Below, piece by piece: positions 11,094 to 23,131 of a stretch of 64,000 nucleotides of DNA; positions within the stretch are counted from its first letter, which is position 1; each line of letters begins with the position of its first letter. Origin of the DNA: Favolaschia claudopus (lineage: Eukaryota > Basidiomycota > Agaricomycetes > Agaricales > Mycenaceae); NCBI GenBank assembly GCA_037176885.1, contig JAWWNJ010000048.1, positions 992,001 through 1,056,000 of the forward strand, read 5' to 3'. The position numbers and the translations under genes were made by a program. Below the pieces are notes generated by a model. The model ran no database searches. It worked only from the letters and a program-made list of their open reading frames with translations, and was not told the DNA's origin.

Positions 11094-12158
11094 ATGCTCA
11101 AGAAACTATTCACCAAGGAGAAACGCATGCCATGGAACCTCCACGATATCTTCCCCACCTCGTCTACCATGCGTAACGACCTCGATGTGTACCTTTGGCT
11201 CGTGCGGGAGACAGCGGAGCGGCCGTGGGCGGGGGATGCGCATCCTGCGGCGACGCAGCTCGAGTCAATGAAGCTGTACCGGACGGCAATCGGGGGGTAC
11301 GCGTATATCATTTGTCGTTTGCGACACCCCGCGTGCCCGCACTTCCCCATCACCCTTATGTTTTCGCGCTTCCGGGAGGGCGGGACGAGGGGCGAAATCG
11401 CGTCGGAGTATTCGCCTGCGTCGGGGCTTGCGCTCGACCGTGTCGCTGTTACCACCACGCGATCCGAGGCGGAGCATCTCGTCAAGAAGAACCATTCGTT
11501 GTATTGGACTTTGACTTTCCCAACTGCGACGAAGCCGACGCTGTTTGATTTGTTGGCGCTGGTGGAGTTGGTTAGCGCGAAGAACAAGACGTATGGGTCT
11601 GGGACTCCGGGCTCTTCCGTTCCCCAGACACCTCTGGAGGGCGGCCCCAGTGGGGTGTTTTATGGCACCGCGATTTATTGTGCAATGCAGAGATTGTTTG
11701 ACGGAAAGTCGGTGGAGAATCCAGCTTGTCGGTCGGACCTCGCGGCGTTCCTTGCGTTGGTGGATACGTACGATAGGAAAATACAGGATGTGACTTTTAC
11801 ATTCCCTATTGCAAGGAGGGAGTTCGACACAAAGGTCGGTGCTTTTATGTATTATTTTGTTTCAAATATCCAGGGCTCATGGTTTTCGAAGGGCGCAAAT
11901 GCACGGCTGGCTGCCATGGGCGACCGCATCCTCAAAGCAGAACTATCAGCCGGGTTCCTGCGTCAATTGGAAAGCAAGATAGTCCTCTTGAAGAATCAGA
12001 AGGACGCCGAAATGACACGGCGGCGCGCCAGTTTGAAGGAAAAGACAGACGCGCACCTCGAGCGGGATAAACATCTCAAGAAAAAAGAAGTGCGCATCTC
12101 CTTCCAAGTCGGGGGAGAGAAGGAGCGCGAGGAGATTCTGCGCCGTATACGAGTTTGA
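11094..12158 (+). CDS. Hypothetical intronless protein, 354 aa
   Basis: A single uninterrupted frame of 354 codons, unusual here because its neighbours carry many introns. The start is the first ATG after a TATA-like stretch and is followed by a basic N-terminus (LKKLFTKEKR). The centre is a mixed alpha/beta sequence with no family I recognise. Residues 290-350 are strongly charged (Lys/Arg/Glu) and predicted to be helical, possibly coiled-coil. There is no signal peptide or membrane segment. Codon use is GC-rich at third positions like the surrounding host genes, so I take it as a real host gene of unknown function rather than an insertion. Confidence 0.7.
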   Translation: MLKKLFTKEKRMPWNLHDIFPTSSTMRNDLDVYLWLVRETAERPWAGDAHPAATQLESMKLYRTAIGGYAYIICRLRHPACPHFPITLMFSRFREGGTRGEIASEYSPASGLALDRVAVTTTRSEAEHLVKKNHSLYWTLTFPTATKPTLFDLLALVELVSAKNKTYGSGTPGSSVPQTPLEGGPSGVFYGTAIYCAMQRLFDGKSVENPACRSDLAAFLALVDTYDRKIQDVTFTFPIARREFDTKVGAFMYYFVSNIQGSWFSKGANARLAAMGDRILKAELSAGFLRQLESKIVLLKNQKDAEMTRRRASLKEKTDAHLERDKHLKKKEVRISFQVGGEKEREEILRRIRV

Positions 12159-12473
12159 CGACGTTTTTGACTCCGCTCCACGAGCAATGAGCAGTGCCAC
12201 ATGTACATTCGTTTGGTCTTCGGTATTCTTATAATTCGACTACTCGCGGCAAAGGCCCGTAGAGAATAATTTCTTTCGTTACGAGTAATTCGCACTGGAA
12301 CATACTTTATACTCCTTATAACATTTGTCTTGAATTGGAATCTCTTACCATCCGTTCGATCCGTCCACTGGGTCTGAGCATGATATGCCAGCGAACGAAT
12401 GAGTAAATGCAATGAATTAGTGGTGGTACTTGGAGATTCTCTAAAGGATATGATGCGTAAATTACAACTCGTG

Positions 12474-15400
12474 CTACATAGCCATCAGCTGCTTCAGTGC
12501 TGTAACGTGCGTTTCGCACCTCTCTACAATGTCCGTGTGTACAATAGACGTCCGCAGTTCTAGCTCCAACTACACAAATAAACAATGAGCGTACGGACAT
12601 ACATGAAGAAAACGACGAAACACACCTGTAATAACTTATCCGCCTGCCACATCCGCGTCGGGAGATTTTCGAGCGCAACATAAACCGCGGGGATCGACTC
12701 GCATCGAAGAAGCTCTGCCTCGTTGCTTCGCAGGATGGCAAGGGCAACTCGGAAGAGCACGTCCAGACCGTCGACAAGGAAGACGTCCCAGACACGGAAG
12801 AGAGTCTGTAATCAGAACGTCAGTAACTCCATCATGAATGGTTCACAATAGTCACCTCGACCGGTAAGCAGTCCGTGAAGAGCGACAGAAACCAGGAGAA
12901 ACAGATGGCTGGTAGGTCGACACCGAGGTCGGCGAGGTGGGCGTGGAGCTTTGGCGTGTACTCTTTGACGTAGTCCTGGAGAACCAACGGACACGCTCGG
13001 GACGGAAGGAGGGAAGGCGAAAAGAAGTCTTCTGGCAAGATCTTCTCTATTATCGCGGCAAGAGCCCAGAACGCATCTTCCTCGTCGGCATGGACGAGCA
13101 ACAGCGTCGAGGTGACTAGATTCATGCCTTGACAATACCCAACGCTCGGATTGCGTCTGGAATTAATGTCAACTGTGAACGGACAGGTGGGAATGAAGAA
13201 AGACCAACCGGCTGTAAGCCGTCAAGACTCTCCGCAACTTCACAACCCCAGCACCATCCCCGCCGAAGAACACATTCAACGGCATAGTCCTCCCAACATC
13301 CTTCTCAATCTCCACCAAAACCTGCCCCGGCCCCTCCGCACCAAGCAAATCCCTAAACAACCCCGGCTCCATCATCTCCAAGCCCCCACTACACTCCGAC
13401 CACACTTTCGACCGATATACCAACGGGATCCCGCTCCTCACCAACCGATCCAACTCCCTCCGCTCGTCCTTATTCGCAAGCTGTGCGAATCCGATCAGGC
13501 CCTCGCTGTGTTCGAGCTCGTCCTCGGGCGAAGCTGTTCCTAACCCCAGAATCGCTGCAGCTCCTCCAGCAACAGATGCCATAGCAGCTGCAGCTTTGGA
13601 CGCACTTCCTCCGCCTCCTCCGCCGCCGCCCTTGCCTTTATTCCGCTGCCGGACAAAGACATCCCACTCCTTCAGTTGAGCCGCCTGCCGCTGATCGTGT
13701 ATCGCGGTCAATTCGTCCAGAAGCCCTCGAACCGTCCTCGCACAGGCATGTCGAGGCGTATCCGGCGTAACCAACAACACCGCCGTGCTGGGTGCAGGTG
13801 AAGACGAACTAGCCGCCGCCGCAAACGACAGTCGCTTAGATGCCACCGTCGAGGGATTGGACTTGTGCGACTTGACGCTCGGTGCATGCGACTTGGCTGA
13901 TTTGACACTCGAGGCACTCGGCGACGCGCTTCCCCCGTCCTCCGCGCCATCAGCATCGCAATACTCGCACTCAGCCGTCTTGATGATATCAACAGCCGGC
14001 CTCGTCGTCCCTTCCCCACCATCCTCCGGCCACCCATCGTCCTCCTCCCGATCGGCGATCTTCACGCCGGTCAAACACGCAGGCGCAGTATTCCCGCATT
14101 CCTTCGCCCGTAACAGCAGAAGAAAATCATACTGTGCAACATCGTACACGAACCCATACCGATCCGTCAGCGGGGCGCCTGCGGTTGGACTCACAACGCG
14201 CGCAGCAGCGGCGCTGGGCATAGGGAGCGGTATCGAGAAACGGAAGTCGCGTGCGGTGAGAGGCGTGTAGGTTCGTGAAAGGTATTGCGTTGGTGGTTTT
14301 GCGGTTGCCGGGATAATCGACTCTAGCGGGACAGATGGGGCTTTGCGGATAATCACTGCAGCAGCAGCATCGGTAGCGCCCACCTCCCCGTTACCTCCTC
14401 CAGCTTGTTTCTGCTGTGCATGAGCATCAGCAGAAGCAGCTGCCTTCCGCGGTTCCTTCGGCCCACCCATGAATCCGGCAAAGAGTGGCCCTGGAGATGT
14501 TATAAGAGACGCCGCCCTCAAGCCCTTCTTCTTGCCCTTGCCGCTGCGGAATCCATCTTGCGACGCAACACCGGCACTGCCCAAAGCGCGGCTCAGAGTC
14601 TGAATTGTCTCGTCCGGAGTTGTGAGGGGGGGACTGAGGACAGCTAATGGCCCTGAAGCCGATCCCGCACTGACATAATCACCACTGGTCTCCACAGCCA
14701 ACCCGGCACCACGACGGTCTCCCTTGCGATTTTTGGATGGCTCGCGGAATACAAGCCCCTCGTCGCGTGCATTCCCGACAAGTTCGAGCGCCAACCGTTT
14801 GATCAACGGACCAGTTTCGTGTCCCTGATCGGCGAGGATGCTCGCAGGATCTGAAGTCATCACCCTTGTCGCGTTGCAAATCGCCCTCAATGAAGCGCCC
14901 TGTATCAGCGGCACAGCCGGAGGCTCGTCATCTCGAGTCCACAGCGTCGACGGCGCGCCACCTGTCGTTCTAGCAGAGGTCGAGTCCGCGTCGGAGCTGT
15001 CGTTGTGAATGATGGTCGTGAGGTGCGGGGCTGCCGCGATGACGGGGGAAAACGCCGTCTGCACGGGCGAGGTGAGAGCTGATGAGAGAGACACGGCGCG
15101 TGCGTGTTGCGAGCCGGTCGTATGAGCTGAGTGCACAGACGCAGTGTCGGGAGCGTCCTCTTCAGCTAGACTGACGCTTTGCCGGCTCGCATTAAGCATA
15201 GAGATATTGAGGGTGCCGAAGATGCTACGTGTTGTTCGGCGGCGGTTGCTGGTATTGGCACGAGGAAGGGCAGGTGCTGGGGTTTCGGCTGCAGGTGACG
15301 TTGAGTCTGAGCTGGTCGGTATAGAGCTGGCTGAGGTCTTGGATATGGAGGGAGTGCGGCCCTTGGTCCACCACGTCCCAACCCATTCTCCCATGGACGG

Positions 15401-16398
15401 GCGTTCGGGACGCGGGCGGATGGTGTCGTCGGGGCTGGAGTCAGCGCTCACACCAGAGCCCGGAAACTGGACGTCATTTGTCGTTGGAGTCTGCACACCG
15501 TTGATCGTCGGGGTTGGCAGATCTTCACGAGGAAGACTGCGTGGAACGACGACCTCGTCCTCAATGGCTTCAGTTAGAGACTCGGTGAGAGACTGGAACA
15601 GATTTAGCTAGATAGTTTCTCGAGAGATTGACCGCCTACCATCAAACTCTGTTGCCTACGGACATGATGGTCTTCTTCATTGTCGTCGGTAAATATGGAT
15701 TGTATCACGCGTCGTGCAATTTCGCGCTCAGAAACAAGCTGTAATTCGTTCATGAGCGCCTCCGCACGCGTACGACGCGCAGCCTCCTTCTCCTGCAAAG
15801 CTTGCCGACCAAGTTCGAGCTCCATCCGCGCCTGCGCCAGATTGTGCAGCGCCTGGGATAGAACTCGAAGTGCAGAGTGATAAGGATGCCCAGGAGCTTC
15901 AGCCGGAGACTGCGGGACACCAAGGCCAGAAATAGCAGACTGTATATCGTCGTCGGAGCATTCGTGCCATTTGGTGTCAAGAATCTGGGCCTTCAGCGCG
16001 GGGTCGCACTGATACTGCTCCGTTTGCGACGAGTCGGTCAGAAAGATGTTCGGCTGCGAGCCAGGAGACTCTCCACCGCCCACAAGGAAAAGAGGCGCTG
16101 GTCGTGTGTCACGATCCCAAAGCACCGAGAGTGAGTTAGACGACGCTTTTGTTTTGGGTTTGTGCACAGAAGCTGGCGCCGAAGACCTCTGTTTGGCGTA
16201 TCCGCGCACACTGCCATCCCAGCCGGGCTCTGGAGAGTTGTTCTGCTCTAACTGAGCTTTGAGAGTGAAATAATTGGTTGTCGGGCGAGACGCTGGTGAA
16301 TCGTGATTACCGCGACTCCTGCGCGTTCTTCCGGATGAAGCTTCCTCGTGTAATAAAGGGTGCTCGTGTACTGGCGTCTTGAGGTGGTTTGAGGCCAT
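12474..16398 (-). CDS. TBC domain Rab GTPase-activating protein
   Basis: Five exons, 16398-15640, 15592-13209, 13156-12856, 12805-12626 and 12569-12474, total 3720 nt (1239 residues). The first 950 residues are low complexity, rich in Ser, Thr, Pro and Ala, with a short coiled-coil at about 190-235. They include a predicted phospho-rich region and a poly-Gly run. The TBC domain occupies about 970-1215. It shows motif A (IPLVYRSKVW), motif B with its arginine finger (IEKDVGR) and motif C with its glutamine finger (VGYCQGMN). Both catalytic fingers are present, so it should stimulate GTP hydrolysis by a Rab and act in membrane traffic. The TBC core is split by three introns while the long disordered part has one. 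The Rab partner cannot be told from sequence. Confidence 0.9.
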
Positions 16399-16635
16399 CT
16401 ACATCGCCAGTCGGTAGCCTCGAGGATAACGACGGCGGTGAGCAAGGCAATTTGGTGTCGTCACGCGTGACGCGGCCAATTAGAATTGACTCCTACCACC
16501 ACCATCTACGTCGTTTATAATCGCTATGAAACGACTAGAGCAGCGTAACAAGGTCCAAATGCACGCAAAACTCAGCGACAGTCGGTATCATTAGCAGAAC
16601 TACCCCGAAATTGTGCAAAAAATCGATCAAAATCA

Positions 16636-17230
16636 TTGATAGTCTGGCAACCATTCTACGACCGTAAGCTGCTCAACGCGGTTAAGGACGGCGCCTCTCA
16701 AAGTCCTGTCTGCGAGGTACTTACTCAATTGCCAATCATCTCGAAGAATTGCAATATTTTTAAAGGAATTGCAAGTGGAGCAATATCTACTAGAGTATGC
16801 TGTAGGGTCAAGAATCCTTCCTTTGCAAAACAAATTGGTATCGTTGAAAGCCCGAGAGCACGCAGAGTCTACGTCGATGCTCGACCTAGGAAGACAAAAC
16901 CAAACGCAAACAAAAATTGGATCGGAATCATCGGTACTCTGGCAACCATTCTAGCGGCCGGGCTACTTAACGTGGTCAAGCACGGCGCCTGTGTGCAAGG
17001 AACTTACTCAACTGCCAATCATCTTCAAGAATTGCAATATTTTCAAAGGCAGGATAAGTGGATCGATATTAGTATCCTGCCCTATGGTCAAGATTCAGAA
17101 TCGTTCCTCTGCAATGCAAATCGGTATCGTCGAAAGCGGAGCACGCAGAGCTCACGTCAATGCTCGTCTTAGACGATACGCGAGAAATCTGGAGCCAAAA
17201 CCAAACGCAAATTTGTGCTTCGACATCTGA
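16636..17230. repeat. Imperfect tandem duplication, about 295 bp period
   Basis: Two copies: about 16636-16930 and 16931-17225. Both contain, in the same order, TCTGGCAACCATTCTA, GGCGCCT, ACTCAA(T/C)TGCCAATCATCT, AGAATTGCAATATTTT, GGTCAAGA, GGTATCGT(T/C)GAAAGC and AAAACCAAACGCAAA. Similarity is interrupted by small indels. It sits upstream of the TBC gene start (16398) with no supported ORF inside it. Confidence 0.8.
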
Positions 17231-17383
17231 CTTCTGATTCTGCTCAGACGCTGGTTCTTCTTTCTTCCTCGTTCAACTCAGGAATCTTGGAAGCCGACGA
17301 TCGCAACCTATTCCTGACCGTTTTCTGGATGAGCAAATAGCGTTTGCATGATCGCCGCTGCTAACTCTCCTTCGTTCCTGAGG

Positions 17384-18100
17384 TATATATATACTTCGCC
17401 AACATGAAGCTACTTGGTTGGCTCGTCACTAATTCGTCAGCGCCTCGTCAAGATCCGACTAGTCTCCCAGAGTTTCTCATACTCGACTCACGAGGTCGCC
17501 ATGGGTTTTACTTGGAGGTGTATTCGCTCTTCGACAAAGTCCAATGCGCAAATACATCACGCAATACCCTGCTTTTCGGAATTCCGGCCACTGGAATACC
17601 CGCGATTACGGTTTCTCTTCTACCTGAAACGCTAGAGTCAGCGTCTATGTGCAAGATTCGTATGCGAGTACGGACCTTAGCAGCTATTCGAGGACACGGA
17701 TCGCATGGCCCGCATACTATTCCGCCAAGCTCGCATTTAAGATCTCCGGCGCCATGTTGTTTCCTGCGATCTTACAGAATTAACAGCGGCTTTCTTCACG
17801 ACCGGCTGTGCAGAGGTGCCTGTACCATCCGACCATATGTTCATGCCGCAAGTCCTCAATATTCAATGGATTCCCCCCAAATTATTGGCGGTTCGAAATC
17901 TTTCTGATGCTGTCTGGCAATTTTATGGCCACAATCTTGTGGTATCTCATTGTCGCGGTCGCCGCGACCTCAAATGCTCGAACTCAAAGTTTGCGACACT
18001 ACCAGCGGTCTTCTTTCCAACCAATTGACATGGTCCAGAGGTTCGCCGAATCACTTCCTCATCATCTTCTATGTTAAGAGGCCTAAAATAAAAATTGTGG
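17384..18100 (+). other. Possible decayed gene behind a TATA box
   Basis: A TATATATATA stretch at 17384-17393 is followed by an ATG at 17404 opening a 167-codon frame. Other frames of the same strand show further open stretches (17816-18028). I could not join these with credible introns and recognise no family. It is either an unresolved fast-evolving gene or a relic. Confidence 0.25.
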
Positions 18101-18324
18101 TTAACTTCAAACAATCGCTCCTTCAGAATCTTGATGCAGGGAGAGTCATTACTATATCACATACTCATCTATCCGTACCTTTTCATTTCTCGTATCACAC
18201 CCTATACCTATTACCTGCTAAGTCCTCTGAAAACGATCCATTTTGGTAATTCAGCGTGACAAGGTCACTTGTGACTGCCTCGTATTTCTCTTCCGCCGCA
18301 GCGTCGACTCCGTTATTTTAGCTC

Positions 18325-18665
18325 ATGGGTTGGTGGCCGTTCGGTGGCTCAGCGTCGACAGAACCTAGTCCCCCAACCAGAGAAGAGCGTCAAAAATGCT
18401 GGGAATCTAGAGATGCTTACTTTGTTTGCCTGGACCGAGCTGGAGTGGTTAAACCTGGAACGGAAGGCAAAGCATGCTCAGCCGAGAACCGCTTGTACGA
18501 GAAAACTTGTGCCCAAAGCTGGGTATGTATGCAGTGGCATCTTCTCGTGATCAACAAACTGTTGATTTTCTGTAGGTGACATACTTTAACGAACGCCGAA
18601 GACTTGCGTTTCGGCAAAAAGATATGCTTGCCCAGATGGAGGCACAAAACGTCGCGAAGCGATGA
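18325..18665 (+). CDS. COA6: Cytochrome c oxidase assembly factor 6
   Basis: Two exons, 18325-18522 and 18576-18665, give 95 residues. The protein has the twin-cysteine pattern of COA6: CX9C (CWESRDAYFVC) and CX10C (CSAENRLYEKTC), followed by the conserved SWVTYFNERR. The family works in the mitochondrial intermembrane space, helping metallate the CuA site of Cox2 during complex IV assembly. Import there would depend on the disulphide relay, consistent with the lack of a presequence. The N-terminus MGWWPFGG is typical of fungal members. The intron falls exactly at the W/V junction of SWV. Confidence 0.93.
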
Positions 18666-19361
18666 AAGCCAGAAAGAACGGAAGGTGAATTGCTTGTCCG
18701 GGCCTCCTTGCCTTTTGTCGCTGACATCCAGTCAGACGATAATGCCTATCATTAAATTCGACGGGCTTCACCTTCAAGCGTCTCTCCTGTGCCACTATCC
18801 CGTGCCATAATAAACTGTACTATACTTACCTTTCTTCCTGGCTAATCACCGCTCTTCTTGGGAAAAATCTCGTCCATCTGTTTCACGGCCCCTCTTGTAT
18901 CCTTAACGCTTGATTGGGATCTTCCGGCTCACGCCTGCTCTGCTCTCCCTGCTTCCCGCGAAGGAGATCATCAACATACAGCCTCTCTCTCAGGTAAACG
19001 CGCGACGATCAACCGAGGCCAACTTTAATTCGCTCTCCTGGTCTTGAAACTCCACCTTGAAGCCATCCCACCCCTGTCAGTGATTACCAACGCCGGGCAC
19101 CACAGCATGAAATTAAGGTTCCTCTGTATATGCGCCTCCGGTAGCTTCGACGCCTTGCGCAAAGAGTCCGACAGCTAGCTACCAGGTACCGGTCTTAATG
19201 CAGGGGAAGGACACTCCGGACCGGTGTGTCGAGAAGGGACAGGCAAGATGCACAAGCGTTGCGGAAGTAAGGCCCTATCTTGGCGCCACTGAGAACCTTT
19301 CCGTGAATAGAGCCTCCACCCTCCCATGATGCCATCGCGTCATCGCCTATGCTCTTGGTTG
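18666..19361. other. Intergenic region
   Basis: No supported gene. It contains the 3' flank of COA6 and the promoter of the next gene, with a TATAAAAA box at 19362-19369. Confidence 0.5.
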
Positions 19362-19400
19362 TATAAAAACAAGAGGCTCAACCCTTTCCTGAGGCACGCC

Positions 19401-20281
19401 ATGGCGACCCCGTTCAACCGCACCTACTCGGAGTTCTTCGCCAGCGGACTGCGCGCGATTTCGGGCCCGTCGCACAGCAACTCCTCCTCGGGGTACTCTT
19501 CCCCCGCACTCCAATCCTCAGGACGCTATAACATCCTACGCGGACTTTCTCGACGTTCACGAGCCTCCTCGTCTCCCCCTAATGATGACTGCGCATCTTC
19601 CGACGCGATAGTGACGACCACTTCACGACGACGACAAACGCACAGCAGACGCAGCTCCATAGTGGAATTGCCCTCTCGCCTTTTCGGGCGCATGATGAGC
19701 CCCGACACACCTGACAAGGCTCAACGGTCCGAAGACGCGTATATCTATATGCCTCGCAACTCCTCTAGGTTAGTAGTTCACAGATCTTTACTTTTAGCCT
19801 CTCCGATTCTTATCCTATCCCACCATCCAGTCATGAAAAGATCCGACCGGACATTATTGATCCATTCGGCGCTTCCCCCTCCTCCAAATCGTTCTTTCTT
19901 GACCACGATGTTGAGACCACTAAAGCCATCATTAATCCCATCTCGCGGCTGACACCTTTACGACCAAAATCCCAGCGTCCACACTCATTCCTCCACCTCG
20001 GGGAATCACCCACGAAAACAAAACCGAGACCGACGTACCTCAGCTTTGCGCTGCGTCGTCCGCGTCCAATATCCGTCCAATCTATGCCTCTGCCTTCCCA
20101 GTCGCGACGGTCGTCCTTCCAATTTCGGGCTCCGAGCCGAGACCAGTACGATGATAGCTCGTGGGCGCTGGACGAGGAAGAGCTGGAGGCGGAGTGGAGC
20201 ACTGGGGCTGAGAACCCTCACGACCCCGCTGCCTCTATTGACTGGAGACAGTTCCACAACGATTTGCTGCACGACGACTAA
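19401..20281 (+). CDS. Hypothetical Ser/Arg-rich protein
   Basis: Two exons, 19401-19768 and 19831-20281, in phase (819 nt, 272 residues). The intron has a GTTAGT donor and a CCATCCAG acceptor. I prefer the ATG at 19401 (GCCATGGCG context). An in-frame ATG at 19326 lies upstream of the TATAAAAA at 19362-19369, which would leave it outside the transcript; the cost is a very short leader. The protein is rich in Ser, Arg and Pro, probably disordered, with basic clusters (SRRRQTHSRRSS) that are plausible kinase sites. It ends in an acidic tail containing WALDEEELEAEW. No domain is recognised. Confidence 0.65.
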
Positions 20282-20924
20282 AATATGATCGATCTAATGC
20301 CTCTAGCGCTGCTATTTATTGTATCCATATGCGCTTGTATACACCCCCAGTGACGGTTGTATGTATCTAATGTACAATTCATGTATGTCTCCTAGTATGT
20401 ACCCAGCCCCAAAATGTAATACATAGATCTCAAATGCGCTGGCAAACTGCCAAATGCGGTCGCGATCCAAATAAACACGTGATTGGAACGAACATCTCCC
20501 CGGCGGTCCCCGCCAATTTCCAAAGCTCTTACCATTGAAGTTCAATATTCTCACTGTGATAACTTTTCTACGCCAATGGTGTATACACGAGGCCAAGCGC
20601 CTCAGTTGGCAATAAGCGAAGCCAAAACAATATCAAGTAATGGTCTGGTGACCGTGTCTTGGTAATTCCCACCACTTCAGACCACTTCCCACCACCATCT
20701 ATCGCCCTACCAACTTCTATCTGGGCGGATATGCAGGCTTTGGGTCTCCTAAACCGGTCTTGAAGCTGAAAATGACCACCATAAGCATCGCAGGCGGCTT
20801 TGGACTGTTGCAAGCTGTTCCTCCCATTATCCCAAACCGTCGATATAAAAGCGACGCTCGGAGCTTCCCACCTTCAAATTTTTGCCCTCATCCATCGTGG
20901 TAGACGGCAGGTTGAACGTTGTCG
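20282..20924. other. Intergenic region with TATA box at 20844
   Basis: No supported gene before the hydrolase. TATAAAAG at 20844-20851 is 74 bp upstream of the hydrolase start codon. Confidence 0.6.
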
Positions 20925-22199
20925 ATGGCCCCGAACTCGTTATATATCCCTTCTCTCACTCCAGGCTGGAATCTCGATGCTTGGGAGTATCGTCCTGCAG
21001 GAAGCGGGCCGCATCCGGTCATCGTAATGTACATTGAAGTTTTGTGCTTGTCTCATGTATTGAATTTTGCTCCAGGGCTAATGGGCTGGGCTGCAACAAG
21101 CTTCTAGGCTTGGCTTCGTATGCGGAGGAATTCTGCAAAGCAGGCTATGCGTGCTTGGTATTCGACTATCGCCGTTGGGGTGCTTCGGGTATGTACACAT
21201 CTTCCAGGATCTGACCGCTATTGCTCATGAAAGAATGAACGGTGCAGATGGCTCTCGAAGGAATTGCATCTATGTTTCGGAGCAGCAGGATGACTACCGA
21301 ACGGTCGTCAAATATGCGCGGCAGCAGCCTCAATACGACCCTCAACGCGTCGTCATCTGGGGGTTCAGTTTCTCTGGCACGTATACGCATTCCATGGCTC
21401 TCGATAGCTTTACCAATTCGTCAGTTATTTAGGGGGACATGTCCTCACTCTCGCGTCCGATGTAAGCTCTTGCAGCAATTCATCAGCAACACCTCGAATG
21501 ACATTGCACAGCCAGCCCTCAACGTGGCCGCAAGCATGGCACAGAACCCGTACTGCGGTCGCCCGCTTCCGCCTTTCCAATTCAATCGTCGATACATATC
21601 GCTCTACGTGCTCGGGCTCCTCGACCTTCTGGCCGACTTCCTGCATCTGTTGCCTGTCTACATACCGACGGTCGCTCCGCCTGGAGTCCTTGCCTCTCTG
21701 AGTGCCCCCGGTGCCGTCGAAGGTTTCCGCAGCGTCACGAAGGATCCCAGGTACCTCGTCGCCTTGTTTGGCCATAAGCAGCACTAACACATTACAGCGA
21801 TTTCCCGAATCAAGTTTGTGATCCAATCTACCGTGACCCGGCGTCGCTTGACTATATCGCAGATCTCTGCCTCCATATTCTTCCGCGCGCCTCTTCACCA
21901 CCGCCCGCGCGACGCCCTCCACCTCATCCGCAGCCCCATCCTCCTCACCGCCGCCAAAGGAGACCGCATCTGCCCGCACGCGCCGATAGTGCAGACGAGT
22001 CGTCTGATCCCGACCGCAGAGCTCGTTGAGGTGTCCGGAGGTTCGTACTTCTTTGCGTTATTACTTACTTCGGAGCTCTAGACGGGTATTGAGCTGACGC
22101 ATCCACACAGACCATTTCGACATCTTCCAAGGGAATGCCGACTGGGAGCAGGCTATTGAGTCGCAGCTGGCGTTCTTGCTGAAATACGTTCCTGTTTGA
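20925..22199 (+). CDS. Alpha/beta hydrolase
   Basis: Eight exons: 20925-21028, 21076-21188, 21248-21380, 21425-21461, 21512-21750, 21798-21813, 21863-22040 and 22111-22199, total 909 nt (302 residues). An early strand leads to MANGLGCNK (oxyanion loop region). YACLVFDYRRWGASDG follows, then the nucleophile elbow IWGFSFSG with the presumed catalytic Ser, a late Asp region (LLTAAKGDRICPHAP) and the catalytic His in SGDHFDIF. It is probably a cytosolic esterase or peptidase-like hydrolase of the polyketide-transferase/Xaa-Pro type; the substrate is unknown. The intron after the elbow is ambiguous. A GT-AG choice inserts TYL, while a GC-AG choice gives the more usual SGGHV. Exon 6 is only 16 nt. 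Confidence 0.85.
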
Positions 22200-23131
22200 C
22201 GACGGGTTTGCATGAACTGCTCGCAGAAAGATACAAACTATTTGATATTTCTGAATCACGGTTCTTCCATCCATCTTGGACACGGCATCCTTTTGCCATT
22301 CGGTCACGGTGATTGCTTGGAATCATTCAGCGATCGATGGGTCGGCAATTTCGACAGATTACGCCCTGTGCGCTGTCTCGCACAAGTGCCTCGCCGACAC
22401 CGTCAACCTTGCGAATGCCGCCAACTTTCTGGGTCTCGAGCACTTCCAGCCTGACGCCTTTAATTGACATGCAAAATCTACAAAATAAATCTTGACCTCT
22501 GCAGGCTGAGACTGCAACCCTAATCACCATCTTTTGCAGGTTTCCCGCTGGTTTCCCAGCGTCTCGACCTTCGAGTCTTTCTGCCCGTCGTCGCCGCGAG
22601 CAAGGAACAGATGTCTTGGTCGCCAAGCGACAATCTATTTTTTCCATCGACGCACCCAATAAAAACCACCGAGTACTAAAAATAGACTGAGCATTGCTCG
22701 CGATGTCCCACTGATGTCCCTCGACTCAATAGTCGTGAAGCAGCGAAGGAAGGAGGAGGTAAAAAAGGCACCGGTTATGAGATTTGTTGGCATGGTTCCG
22801 GGCTTTGATCTGAGTATATAGCTGCCTATGAGGTCTGGTGCTGATTCTTCCTCTGCTCGACGCTTTCTTCCCTTGTTTCTTCCACTCACTCCCTTCGCGG
22901 TGCGTTGGATAGTACCTTCCGGCCGTGAGTGTCCTTTTCCTGCTCTGTCTCTTTCTGTATGCAAGCACCGTTAACCTGACATTCGTTCCTAGAGTCCGTG
23001 CAAGTTTCTCTCGTTCTCTACCCTTCGACCTTCGTTCACACACACCCTTGACACTATTCAAGTGAGCCGCGCTGCATGAAAGTGTAACGGATCTAGATCT
23101 CATCGCTTGCCCCAGGTCCCCTGGTCCCATT
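22200..23131. other. Long promoter and 5' UTR region
   Basis: No supported coding gene. A TATATAG motif at 22815-22821 is the likely core promoter of the secreted protein gene. It is far from the start codon (23132), so the leader probably contains an intron (GTGAGT near 22927). Confidence 0.5.

Noticed and set aside
13151..15611. Several plus-strand frames over 100 codons
   Set aside because: They are antisense to the GC-rich TBC gene, whose frame carries the RabGAP motifs.
22276..22467. 63-codon frame with IVAW-like sequence
   Set aside because: No start context, splice partner or homology was recognised; it lies in the likely promoter region of the secreted protein gene.
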